A stretch of DNA of 64,000 nt from contig NZ_CP012268.1 of NCBI RefSeq assembly GCF_001277195.1, forward strand, positions 2,666,001 through 2,730,000, read 5' to 3'. Each line of letters opens with the position of its first letter. Within the stretch, counting starts at the first letter, position 1. The translations under genes and the position numbers were made by a program. Positions 16,225 through 23,630 of the stretch are shown here, piece by piece. Origin of the DNA: Cronobacter muytjensii ATCC 51329. Its GTDB lineage: Bacteria > Pseudomonadota > Gammaproteobacteria > Enterobacterales > Enterobacteriaceae. The notes beneath the pieces are model-generated. The model ran no database searches and was not told the origin of the DNA. It saw only the letters and a list, made by a program, of their open reading frames with translations.

Positions 16225-17277
16225 TTAACCGCGACGCGCTTTTACAGCTTTGGCGAGCTGACGCAGGATGGCGTCGGTATCTTCCCAACCGATGCAGGCG
16301 TCGGTGACGCTTTTGCCATACACCAGCGGTTCACCGCTCTCAAGGCTCTGATTACCTTCCACCAGATGGCTTTCGATCATCACGCCCATAATGGCCTGTT
16401 CGCCGCCGGCGATTTGGCCGCACACGTCCGCGCCCACTTCCATCTGCTTTTTAAACTGCTTGCTGGAGTTGGCATGGCTGAAATCGATCATCACCTGCGG
16501 CTTAAGCCCGGCCTTCTCAAGCCCGGCTTTCACCTCGGCGACATGCGCCGCGCTGTAGTTCGGCTCTTTACCGCCGCGCAGAATAATATGGCAGTCGCTG
16601 TTGCCGCTGGTGTTGACGATAGCCGAGTGGCCCCATTTGGTTACCGACAGGAAACAGTGCGGCGCGCTGGCGGCGTTAATGGCGTCAATAGCCACTTTAA
16701 TGGTGCCATCTGTCCCGTTTTTAAAACCAACCGGACACGAAAGCCCGGAGGCGAGCTCGCGGTGCACCTGAGATTCTGTCGTGCGCGCGCCGATGGCGCC
16801 CCAGCTCATTAAGTCCGCCATATATTGCGGCGTGATCATATCCAGAAACTCGCCTGCCGCCGGAAGGCCGGTGTCGTTGATATCCAGCAGCAGCTTGCGC
16901 GCGATACGCAGGCCCTCGTTAATCTGGAAGCTGTTATCCATATGCGGATCGTTGATGAGCCCTTTCCAGCCCACCGTGGTGCGCGGTTTTTCAAAATAGA
17001 CGCGCATAACAATTTCCAGCTCGTTTTTCAGCGCTTTACGCAGCGGCAGCAGACGCGATGCATACTCTTTCGCTGCGATCGGGTCGTGAATGGAGCACGG
17101 GCCGATGACCACCAGCAGACGATCGTCATCGCCATGCAGGATCTGATGAATCGCCTGACGGGCCGCAGATACGGTTCCAGCGGCTTTTTCAGTAGCGGGA
17201 AATTTTTCCAGGAGTGCGACAGGCGGGAGTAATTCGTTAATGCCTTCGATACGTAAATCGTCGTTCTGATAAGTCAT
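16225..17277 (-). CDS. aroG: DAHP synthase, phenylalanine-sensitive type
   Basis: A 350-residue type I DAHP synthase (E. coli AroG 350). It condenses phosphoenolpyruvate and erythrose 4-phosphate in the first step of aromatic synthesis. Motifs include VVIGPCSIHD with the metal-site Cys, KPRTTVGWKGLINDPHMD, and HANSSKQ near the C-terminal third. The ATG at 17277 matches MTYQNDDLRIEGINEL; an earlier in-frame Met lies within the promoter. The Phe-sensitive assignment rests on similarity and on map position beside gpmA. A TyrR box lies 70 bp upstream. Confidence 0.95.
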   Translation of the reverse strand: MTYQNDDLRIEGINELLPPVALLEKFPATEKAAGTVSAARQAIHQILHGDDDRLLVVIGPCSIHDPIAAKEYASRLLPLRKALKNELEIVMRVYFEKPRTTVGWKGLINDPHMDNSFQINEGLRIARKLLLDINDTGLPAAGEFLDMITPQYMADLMSWGAIGARTTESQVHRELASGLSCPVGFKNGTDGTIKVAIDAINAASAPHCFLSVTKWGHSAIVNTSGNSDCHIILRGGKEPNYSAAHVAEVKAGLEKAGLKPQVMIDFSHANSSKQFKKQMEVGADVCGQIAGGEQAIMGVMIESHLVEGNQSLESGEPLVYGKSVTDACIGWEDTDAILRQLAKAVKARRG

Positions 17278-17346
17278 GATGGTTCCAGGAGGCCCTACAG
17301 TTTTGTTGTAATGCAATCCCCTCAATCTATCTTGTCGCATCAGTAG

Positions 17347-17364
17347 TGTAAACACGCATTTACA
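17347..17364. promoter_or_regulatory. TyrR box upstream of aroG
   Basis: TGTAAACACGCATTTACA fits the strong TyrR box TGTAAA-N6-TTTACA exactly. It lies 70 bp before aroG and predicts repression by TyrR with aromatic amino acids. The remainder of the 324-bp gap to ybgS holds AT-rich promoter-like sequence without a visible gene. Confidence 0.85.
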
Positions 17365-17601
17365 GTTCGCACGGAAAATTCCTGGAAGTTAACTTAAAAA
17401 CGCCAGAAAGTAGCGTAAAGAGAGATCCAGTCTACACTTTTTAATTGTTAGCACTCTGTTTTATACATTTTACAGAATCACCTACTGCCTGTCGGCGATG
17501 GTGTGGTTTTTTCGACCGCAACACACACGCTGAGCAACTTTTTCGCAGTGCACTGTTGGAAGAAGTTATCCAGCAATAACGACCAGAACAGGAGCATGAC
17601 T

Positions 17602-18000
17602 ATGAAACTGAATAAACTGACTTCACTCTTTCTGACCGCCACTCTGACTCTGGCCAGCGGCGCGGCGCTTGCCGCCGATTCCGGCTCTTCAACGGGCGGT
17701 AGCGATACGGGCTCTGCGAACGCGGCCGCCAATGCAGGCCAGGTTGCGCCAGACGCTAAACAGAATGTCGCCCCGAACGGCGTTGATAACAGCAATATCA
17801 ATACCTCTGGCACCAATTCCGCGAACAGCGGCGTGAATACCGGCACCGGCACCTCCGCCGGCACCACGTCCGGCACGGCTAACAGCACTGGTACCAGCAC
17901 GGGCGCTACCGGCAGCGCAGGAGCCGCAGGCAGCAGCAATAGCACCGTACAATGTACTGGCGACGCCTGCCCAAGCACCTCAGGCAGCACCTCCCAGTAA
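17602..18000 (+). CDS. ybgS: YbgS-like low-complexity secreted protein
   Basis: A 132-residue exported protein. A clear signal peptide (MKLNKLTSLFLTATLTLASG, cleavage after AALA) is nearly the same as that of E. coli YbgS, as is the next block NAAANAGQVAPDAKQNVAPN. The rest is rich in Ser, Thr, Gly, Asn and Ala and ends with VQCTGDACPSTSG, a Cys-x4-Cys pair. Function is unknown; YbgS is listed as a homeobox-like or stress-linked protein with no proven role. The ATG at 17602 is favoured over 17596 because AGGAG is better spaced for it. Confidence 0.85.
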   Translation: MKLNKLTSLFLTATLTLASGAALAADSGSSTGGSDTGSANAAANAGQVAPDAKQNVAPNGVDNSNINTSGTNSANSGVNTGTGTSAGTTSGTANSTGTSTGATGSAGAAGSSNSTVQCTGDACPSTSGSTSQ

Positions 18001-18020
18001 CCGCATTTAATGCGTTGATT

Positions 18021-18050
18021 AAAAAGGAGAGCTTCGGCTCTCCTTTATTT
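18021..18050 (+). terminator. Terminator after ybgS
   Basis: Stem AAAGGAGAGC/GCTCTCCTTT around TTCG with a following T-rich run, 22 bp after the ybgS stop. Confidence 0.85.
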
Positions 18051-18130
18051 TTGCTATTGTGGTAGCGCGCGCTTGCCGCGCCAGTGACTGAATCGATAAT
18101 CACAACAATTTATTCTGAGCGACGCACGCT

Positions 18131-19084
18131 ATGGCCCATTCGCATTCTCATACACACGACTCCCACACCCCTTCCCAACACTCCAACAGCCAGCGGCTGC
18201 TGATCGCCTTTCTGGTGACCGCCGCCTTTATGGCGCTGGAGATCGTCGGCGGCCTGCTCTCCGGCTCGCTGGCGTTGCTGGCCGATGCGGGCCATATGTT
18301 TACCGATGCTGCCGCGCTGCTGGTCGCGCTGATGGCGGTGCGTTTTGCGCGCCGCGCGCCGGATACGCGGCATACCTTCGGGCTGTTACGTTTAACTACC
18401 CTTGCCGCTTTCGTAAACGCGCTGGCGCTGCTGGTTATCACGGGAATTATCGTCTGGGAGGCGATTGCGCGCTTTATCACGCCTCAGCCAGTGGCGGGCG
18501 GCGCGATGCTCGGCATCGCTGTGGCGGGTCTGGTGGCGAATCTACTGTCGTTCTGGATTTTGCATCGCGGCAGCGACGAGAAAAACATGAACGTGCGCGC
18601 AGCGGCGTTGCATGTGCTGGGCGATCTGCTGGGCTCGGTCGGCGCGATTGTGGCCGCGCTGGTCATACTCTGGACCGGCTGGACGCCCATTGACCCGATC
18701 CTCTCCATTCTGGTGTCGTGTCTGGTGTTGCGCAGCGCCTGGCGGCTGCTGAAGGAAAGCATGAATGAGCTGCTGGAAGGGGCGCCGCGCGCCGTGGATG
18801 TAGACCAGCTGCGTCGTCGGCTGTTACGCGAAATCCCGGAAGCGCGGGATGTGCATCATGTGCATCTCTGGCTGGTCGGGGAAAAACCGGTGATGACGCT
18901 GCATATCCAGGTGATCCCGCCACACAATCACGATGCGCTGCTGGCCAGCATTCACGACTATCTGAAACAGCATTATCAGATAGCGCATGTGACAGTACAG
19001 CTGGAGTATCAGTCATGCAGCGGTAAGGACTGCTCTCTGAATGCCGGGGACGTGACGCCGCACGCCCACGGCCATTCTCATTAG
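18131..19084 (+). CDS. zitB: Zinc efflux transporter ZitB (CDF family)
   Basis: A 317-residue inner-membrane cation diffusion facilitator that exports zinc in exchange for protons. His-rich ends (MAHSHSHTHDSH at the start, TPHAHGHSH at the end) flank six predicted membrane segments. ADAGHMFTDAAALLV carries the transport-site residues of helix II, and LGDLLGSVG those of helix V. The last 4 bp overlap the end of the convergent pnuC gene, so there is no terminator between them. Confidence 0.94.
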   Translation: MAHSHSHTHDSHTPSQHSNSQRLLIAFLVTAAFMALEIVGGLLSGSLALLADAGHMFTDAAALLVALMAVRFARRAPDTRHTFGLLRLTTLAAFVNALALLVITGIIVWEAIARFITPQPVAGGAMLGIAVAGLVANLLSFWILHRGSDEKNMNVRAAALHVLGDLLGSVGAIVAALVILWTGWTPIDPILSILVSCLVLRSAWRLLKESMNELLEGAPRAVDVDQLRRRLLREIPEARDVHHVHLWLVGEKPVMTLHIQVIPPHNHDALLASIHDYLKQHYQIAHVTVQLEYQSCSGKDCSLNAGDVTPHAHGHSH

Positions 19085-19800
19085 TGCGACAGCGCGTGCG
19101 AGCCTCGCTCGCGCGCGGCTTTGATCCACATCCGGCTACCATTAAGCGCAATAAACGTCAGGATGAGGTATTCCAGCGACATGGCGTAAACGCCCTGACG
19201 CGCGAAAATCACCACGCTGATGACGTTAATAATGACCCACAGCAGCCAGTTTTCGACATATTTGCGCGTCATCAGGATCATCGCCACTACCGACAGCACC
19301 GTCATACAAGAGTCCCAGAACGGGAAAGCGTCCGGCTGCAGCTGCGGTGCCGTGACGTTAAGCCCGGCGGCCTGCATCACCTCTACCGCAACGCGGGTTA
19401 AGAATGCGAAGACCGGGTCGATCCAGACGGTCATCAGCCCAATCGCGACCACGCAGACCGCCAGCCAGCCGAACGCTTTTGAGCGCGGTAGCCAGCGGAT
19501 GTGTAGCGCAGCCTGATTATCGCCGCTCTGACGCGACCAGGCGTACCAGCCGTAGATATTGGCGGCAAAGAAAAAGACCTGTAACAGCAGGCTGGCATAG
19601 AGCTGGATCTGAAAGAAGATGATGGCAAACAGCGTGACGTTAATTAAGCCGAACGCATAGTTAACGATTTTCTCAAGACTCGCGAGCCAGATACACAGCA
19701 GCCCCGCCAGCGTTCCGACGGCTTCAATCCATGAAAGCGAGTAGCCGCCCTCGCCGAGCGGAATATGCACCAGAATGTTTTGTACGCTGAAAAAATCCAT
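19081..19800 (-). CDS. pnuC: Nicotinamide mononucleotide/riboside transporter PnuC
   Basis: A 239-residue inner-membrane protein of about seven helices (E. coli 239). It imports nicotinamide riboside for NAD synthesis, driven by later phosphorylation. Family features include NIYGWYAWSR and WIDPVFAFLTR, and the tight SWIEAVGTLAGLLCIWLA at the N-terminus. It lies 23 bp behind nadA and is in the same NadR-controlled operon. Its stop codon overlaps the zitB stop. Confidence 0.95.
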   Translation of the reverse strand: MDFFSVQNILVHIPLGEGGYSLSWIEAVGTLAGLLCIWLASLEKIVNYAFGLINVTLFAIIFFQIQLYASLLLQVFFFAANIYGWYAWSRQSGDNQAALHIRWLPRSKAFGWLAVCVVAIGLMTVWIDPVFAFLTRVAVEVMQAAGLNVTAPQLQPDAFPFWDSCMTVLSVVAMILMTRKYVENWLLWVIINVISVVIFARQGVYAMSLEYLILTFIALNGSRMWIKAARERGSHALSH

Positions 19801-19823
19801 ATTATCCCCGAAGCGTAAAGTCC

Positions 19824-20885
19824 TTACGCATTGCCTTTAACAGAAAGACGAAGTGTAGCCGCAAAATCCAGCATGCGGTTAAGCGGCGTTAACGCACGCT
19901 CTCGCAGGCCCGCGTCGACATGAATCTCATGCACCGCACCGCCATGCTCCAGCGCCTCTGCGATAGCCTGAAGACCGTTCATCGCCATCCACGGGCAGTG
20001 CGCGCAGGTGCGGCACGTCGCGCCTTCCCCCGCCGTGGGCGCCTCAAGCAGCGTTTTTTCCGGGCACGCCTGCTGCATTTTGTAAAAGATACCGCGATCC
20101 GTGGCCACAATCAGCGTCTGCTGCGGCAGCGTTCTGGCGGCGTTAATCAACTGACTGGTCGAGCCGACCGCATCGGCCATATCGACAACCGCCTGCGGCG
20201 ACTCTGGATGCACGAGCACGGCGGCGTCCGGATAGAGCGCTTTCATGCGCGCCAGCGCCTGCGTTTTAAACTCGTCATGCACGATACAGGCGCCCTGCCA
20301 GCAGAGTACGTCTGCGCCGGTCTGCTTTTGCACGTAGCGGCCGAGATGCCGATCGGGGGCCCAGATGATTTTCTCGCCAAGGCTGTCGAGATGTTCAATC
20401 AGCTCGACGGCGATACTGGATGTCACTACCCAGTCTGCGCGCGCTTTGACCGCCGCCGAGGTGTTAGCGTACACCACCACGGTGCGATCCGGGTGGCTGT
20501 CACAGAACGCCGCGAACTCCTCTTCCGGGCAACCGAGATCCAGCGAGCACTCCGCCTGTAGCGTCGGCATCAGAATGGTTTTCTCGGGGCTAAGAATTTT
20601 GGCGGTTTCGCCCATAAAGCGCACGCCCGCGACCAGCAACGTGGTGGCTTCGTGATTTGCGCCAAAGCGCGCCATTTCGAGCGAGTCGGAAATACAGCCG
20701 CCGGTCTCTTCCGCCAGCGCCTGAATTTCAGGGTCGGTATAATAGTGAGCAACCAGCACCGCATTACGCGCCTTAAGCAGACGCTTAATTTTTTCGCGGT
20801 AAACGGCTTTTTCGTCGGCGGTCAGCGTAGCCGGCTTGGGGGGGAAGGGATAAATCGCGGCTTCGGGATCGAACATTACACTCAT
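19824..20885 (-). CDS. nadA: Quinolinate synthase A
   Basis: A 353-residue cytoplasmic [4Fe-4S] enzyme that condenses iminoaspartate with dihydroxyacetone phosphate to quinolinate in NAD synthesis. Visible cluster-ligand regions are QAECSLDLGCP, WQGACIVHD and CRTCAHCPWMAMNGLQ. VAHYYTDPEIQ and TGGCISDSLEMARFG are substrate-binding blocks. I start at 20885 (MSVMFDPEA) because it fits the family; an in-frame ATG three codons earlier (20894) is possible. First gene of nadA-pnuC, with a NadR box upstream. Confidence 0.94.
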   Translation of the reverse strand: MSVMFDPEAAIYPFPPKPATLTADEKAVYREKIKRLLKARNAVLVAHYYTDPEIQALAEETGGCISDSLEMARFGANHEATTLLVAGVRFMGETAKILSPEKTILMPTLQAECSLDLGCPEEEFAAFCDSHPDRTVVVYANTSAAVKARADWVVTSSIAVELIEHLDSLGEKIIWAPDRHLGRYVQKQTGADVLCWQGACIVHDEFKTQALARMKALYPDAAVLVHPESPQAVVDMADAVGSTSQLINAARTLPQQTLIVATDRGIFYKMQQACPEKTLLEAPTAGEGATCRTCAHCPWMAMNGLQAIAEALEHGGAVHEIHVDAGLRERALTPLNRMLDFAATLRLSVKGNA

Positions 20886-20959
20886 TTGCGCCATCTCGTT
20901 TTTTTCACTGAACTAAAGCCGCTATACCGAGCCAATGATAGCCACCTGGCAGCTTCATT

Positions 20960-20977
20960 TGTTTTATATGCTAAACA
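20960..20977. promoter_or_regulatory. NadR box upstream of nadA
   Basis: TGTTTTATATGCTAAACA matches the NadR palindrome TGTTTA-N6-TAAACA at 11 of 12 positions, 74 bp before nadA. It predicts repression when NAD is plentiful. Confidence 0.8.
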
Positions 20978-21325
20978 AGATAGCGGATCGGAAAGGAAAA
21001 GTCACAGGAAAACATCAGGGATAAAAGCGCAGGAAAGCAGTGGCAAAGACGCAGACCGCTATTACAGACAGAGACGCGGCGTAGGCACAAGGCTCACCAT
21101 CGCACAGACAGCTAAAAAGCACCGCCAGCGCCCTTCAACGCGGGTGGGCCGTGCAGAATCCCCCTTCGGGCCGTCGCCGTCAACGGCTCCGGTGTCTCGC
21201 CATCAAAGGCTCGACTCGTTCCTGCCGCAGGTTTAGACGGCTCATCCTGAGACTCGCCCTGCGGGCAACGTTTCACGTTGTTCAATTGCTCCCGGCAATT
21301 TTGTGAATCTTTCTGGCGTCCAGAT
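20978..21325. other. Gene-free stretch with decayed tRNA-repeat remnants
   Basis: No gene is seen here. At about 21142-21157 GGGTGGGCCGTGCAGA is a degraded copy of the tRNA-Lys 3' end, followed by CCCTTCGGGCCGTCGCCG like the repeats further right. It looks like an old, worn member of the repeat series at 21326-21623. Confidence 0.5.
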
Positions 21326-21474
21326 AGCAAAAAGGCGCCTTTAGGGCGCCTTTTTACACTGGTGGGTCGTGCAGGATGACTTCGCCCTTCGGGCCATTGC
21401 CGCAAGCGGCAATGTTGCCTCGCTAAAGCTCGGCTCGAACCTGCGGCAGGTTCGAATCATTGACAGCTGCGCAT
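21326..21474 (-). repeat. 149-bp repeat unit, copy A1, with tRNA-Lys 3' fragment and terminator
   Basis: First of two tandem 149-bp units that differ at only two bases. Each holds a strong hairpin with T runs (AAAAAGGCGCC/GGCGCCTTTTT, here 21329-21355) and a 17-base piece equal to the 3' end and CCA of tRNA-Lys (21360-21376). A unique segment with CCCTTCGGG and ATTGCCGC/GCGGCAAT hairpins follows. In the direction of tRNA transcription it lies beyond the last tRNA. Confidence 0.9.
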
Positions 21475-21623
21475 AGCAAAAAGGCGCCTTTAGGGCGCCT
21501 TTTTACACTGGTGGGTCGTGCAGGATGACTTCGCCCTTCGGGCCATTGCCGCAAGCGGCAATGTTGCCTCGCTAAAGCTCGGCTCGAACCTGCGGCAGGT
21601 TCGAATCATTGGCAACTGCGCAT
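21475..21623 (-). repeat. 149-bp repeat unit, copy A2
   Basis: Second tandem unit, 147 of 149 bases equal to copy A1. It carries its own terminator-like hairpin (about 21478-21504) and tRNA-Lys 3' fragment (21509-21525). A third start of the unit at 21624 runs into the true tRNA-Lys gene, which shows how the unit is phased on the tRNA end. Confidence 0.9.
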
Positions 21624-21656
21624 AGCAAAAAGGCGCCTTTAGGGCGCCTTTTTACA
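21624..21656 (-). terminator. Terminator of the tRNA operon (first of three copies)
   Basis: Hairpin AAAAAGGCGCC-TTTAG-GGCGCCTTTTT directly after the last tRNA-Lys on the minus strand, with T runs both ways. Two further copies follow in the 149-bp repeats. Confidence 0.9.
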
Positions 21657-21657
21657 C

Positions 21658-21733
21658 TGGTGGGTCGTGCAGGATTCGAACCTGCGACCAATTGATTAAA
21701 AGTCAACTGCTCTACCAACTGAGCTAACGACCC
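21658..21733 (-). tRNA. tRNA-Lys (UUU)
   Basis: A 76-base tRNA with encoded CCA. The acceptor GGGTCGT pairs with ACGACCC, the anticodon loop is CTTTTAA with anticodon TTT, and the T arm reads GCAGGTTCGAATCCTGC. Identical to the other four lysine copies in this cluster; last in transcription order. Confidence 0.98.
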
Positions 21734-21869
21734 CATGCGGGTTACTGCACTTGCTCAATACTTCTTTCAGTTAGTGGGTTGCGCAGGATGACTCGGCTTT
21801 GCCTCGCCCTTCGGGCCGTTGCGACGCAACGTTATCCTTCACACCGACTGTTAACACCCACCTTAATCA

Positions 21870-21945
21870 TGGTGGGTCGTGCAGGATTCGAACCTGCGAC
21901 CAATTGATTAAAAGTCAACTGCTCTACCAACTGAGCTAACGACCC
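21870..21945 (-). tRNA. tRNA-Lys (UUU)
   Basis: A 76-base copy identical to the other lysine tRNAs here, anticodon TTT, CCA encoded. Lies in the second 212-bp unit. Confidence 0.98.
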
Positions 21946-22081
21946 CATGCGGGTTACTGCACTTGCTCAATACTTCTTTCAGTTAGTGGGTTGCGCAGGA
22001 TGACTCGGCTTTGCCTCGCCCTTCGGGCCGTTGCGACGCAACGTTATCCTTCACACCGACTGTTAACACCCACCTTAATCA

Positions 22082-22157
22082 TGGTGGGTCGTGCAGGATT
22101 CGAACCTGCGACCAATTGATTAAAAGTCAACTGCTCTACCAACTGAGCTAACGACCC
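22082..22157 (-). tRNA. tRNA-Lys (UUU)
   Basis: A 76-base copy identical to the other lysine tRNAs here, anticodon TTT, CCA encoded. Its spacer beyond 22157 differs from that of the 212-bp units. Confidence 0.98.
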
Positions 22158-22220
22158 ATTCGGGTGTTATCTGAAAGATCTACTTCTGAGTACCAACGCC
22201 AGCGTTTCCACTAAAACGAT

Positions 22221-22295
22221 TGGTGGGTCGTGCAGGATGACTCGGCTTCGCCTCGCCCTTCGGGCCGTTGCTGCGCAACGTTATCCTTCACGGTA
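22221..22295 (-). repeat. tRNA-Lys 3'-end fragment with repeat spacer segment
   Basis: TGGTGGGTCGTGCAGGA (22221-22237) equals the last 17 bases of tRNA-Lys including CCA. The GACTCGGCTTCGCCTCGCCC segment that follows is a near copy of the one in the 212-bp units. It is not a full tRNA. Confidence 0.88.
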
Positions 22296-22320
22296 TCGCC
22301 AGTGTTTCCACTAAGACGAT

Positions 22321-22396
22321 TGGTGGGTCGTGCAGGATTCGAACCTGCGACCAATTGATTAAAAGTCAACTGCTCTACCAACTGAGCTAACGACCC
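22321..22396 (-). tRNA. tRNA-Lys (UUU)
   Basis: A 76-base copy identical to the other lysine tRNAs here, anticodon TTT. It begins only 3 bases after the tRNA-Val in transcription order, so both come from one precursor. Confidence 0.98.
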
Positions 22397-22399
22397 GAG

Positions 22400-22475
22400 T
22401 GGTGGGTGATGACGGGATCGAACCGCCGACCCCCTCCTTGTAAGGGAGGTGCTCTCCCAGCTGAGCTAATCACCC
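22400..22475 (-). tRNA. tRNA-Val (UAC)
   Basis: A 76-base tRNA with CCA: acceptor GGGTGAT/ATCACCC, anticodon loop CTTACAA with anticodon TAC, T arm GGCGGTTCGATCCCGTC. The only valine gene here, whereas the E. coli cluster (lysT valT lysW valZ lysYZQ) has two. Confidence 0.98.
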
Positions 22476-22583
22476 GATACTGCGCTGGACTACTGCTTGT
22501 GGTGCGTCGTGGAGGGAGAAAACTTAACGATGCTTACGCGGCGTTGCCTTCACGATATCGCTCATTTAAACCACCTGAGCGAG

Positions 22584-22659
22584 TGGTGGGTCGTGCAGGA
22601 TTCGAACCTGCGACCAATTGATTAAAAGTCAACTGCTCTACCAACTGAGCTAACGACCC
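22584..22659 (-). tRNA. tRNA-Lys (UUU), first in the operon
   Basis: A 76-base lysine tRNA, anticodon TTT, identical to the others. It is first in transcription order, about 50 bp from a good promoter. Confidence 0.98.
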
Positions 22660-22709
22660 ACTTTTTTGCCACCGCGGGTTTGTTTCGTATCCCGTGGCAA
22701 CGGCGGCAT

Positions 22710-22737
22710 ATATTACTGATTTAAGATTCTGACGCAA
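22710..22737 (-). promoter_or_regulatory. Promoter of the Lys/Val tRNA operon
   Basis: On the minus strand TTGCGT (22737-22732), a 16-bp spacer and TAATAT (22715-22710) are followed by a GC-rich GCCGCC discriminator. That discriminator is typical of stringently controlled stable-RNA promoters. Confidence 0.6.
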
Positions 22738-22823
22738 CAAAAATTTCGAGGCAGATCACTTAACTGCTTATGTTTCATGCGGCCAGACCAGAAATAATAC
22801 GGCATCTGGTCAAGCCGCATGCA

Positions 22824-23621
22824 TTACATCGCGTTCAGGCGTTTTTGCGCCTGCTTTGCGCCGTCGGTGCCGGGGTATTTGGAGATAACCTGCTGATAAA
22901 CGGCCTTCGCTTTCGCGGTGTCGCCTTTATCCTGCATGATTACGCCCACCTTAAACATCGCATCTGCCGCTTTCGGTGATTTGGGATAGTTCTTTACCAC
23001 CGAGGCAAAGTAATACGCCGCGTCATCTTTCTTACCTTTGTTGTAATTCAGTTGCCCGAGCCAGTAATGGGCGTTCGGCTGGTAAGTAGAATCCGGGTAT
23101 TGCTTAATAAAATTAGTAAACGCGGTGATGGCTTCATCCTGACGGGATTTATCCTGCACCAGCGCGATAGCTGCGTTGTAATCGGTATTGGCATCCCCAC
23201 TTTGCGCCGGCGCGCTGGCAGTAGGTGCGGAAGCGCCTGAGTCCGGAGCGGCGGTTGCCGCGCCGGTTTGCGCCTGCGAGCCATCCTGCGCCGCTGCCGC
23301 TCCGCTATTGCCATTACTCAGACTGTCCATCTGCAGAAGGATCTGCTTTTGACGTTCAACAATCTGGTTAAGCTGATACTGATTCTCCTGAATCTGACCT
23401 CGCAGGGTATCAATATCGGACTGGTTATCGGAGAGCTGCTGCTGAAGTTGGGTTAAAAGCTGACTGTGAGCGTTAGAAATACGCTCGAGTTGAATGACAC
23501 GGTCTTCGACCGAGCCTGAGCCGACATCACTGATTGGCGCCTGGGCATTAGCGGCCCAGGGGGCCGCTACGCCAACCAGTAACGACAGACTCAACAGGTG
23601 ATGTCTGAAGTTACTGATCAT
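22824..23621 (-). CDS. cpoB: CpoB (YbgF), Tol-associated cell division coordinator
   Basis: A 265-residue periplasmic protein (E. coli 263). A signal peptide ending AANA precedes a trimerising coiled coil (about 35-105: EDRVIQLERISNAHSQLL, LRGQIQENQYQLNQIVERQ). A low-complexity Ala/Gly/Ser linker then leads to C-terminal TPR repeats (YNAAIALVQDKSRQDEAITA, YWLGQLNYNKGKKDDAAYYF). It links outer-membrane constriction by Tol-Pal with PBP1B-LpoB peptidoglycan synthesis. It lies 9 bp after pal and ends the tol-pal operon. Confidence 0.95.
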   Translation of the reverse strand: MISNFRHHLLSLSLLVGVAAPWAANAQAPISDVGSGSVEDRVIQLERISNAHSQLLTQLQQQLSDNQSDIDTLRGQIQENQYQLNQIVERQKQILLQMDSLSNGNSGAAAAQDGSQAQTGAATAAPDSGASAPTASAPAQSGDANTDYNAAIALVQDKSRQDEAITAFTNFIKQYPDSTYQPNAHYWLGQLNYNKGKKDDAAYYFASVVKNYPKSPKAADAMFKVGVIMQDKGDTAKAKAVYQQVISKYPGTDGAKQAQKRLNAM

Positions 23622-23630
23622 GCAATTCTC

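Larger units (their letters stand above)
21658..22081 (-). repeat. Two identical tandem 212-bp units, each tRNA-Lys plus spacer
   Basis: 21658-21869 and 21870-22081 are identical over their full length, tRNA and spacer alike. Each spacer carries a partial tRNA 3' end (GTGGGTTGCGCAGGA at 21774 and 21986). The identity of the non-coding spacer shows recent tandem duplication or gene conversion. Confidence 0.92.

Noticed and set aside
21326..22300. CRISPR-like array
   Set aside because: The repeats are 149 and 212 bp, phased on tRNA-Lys 3' ends, with no short direct repeats of 24-40 bp and no cas genes.
22406..22621. A 71-codon plus-strand frame in the tRNA cluster
   Set aside because: It runs antisense through tRNA-Val and tRNA-Lys genes and cannot be a real protein gene.
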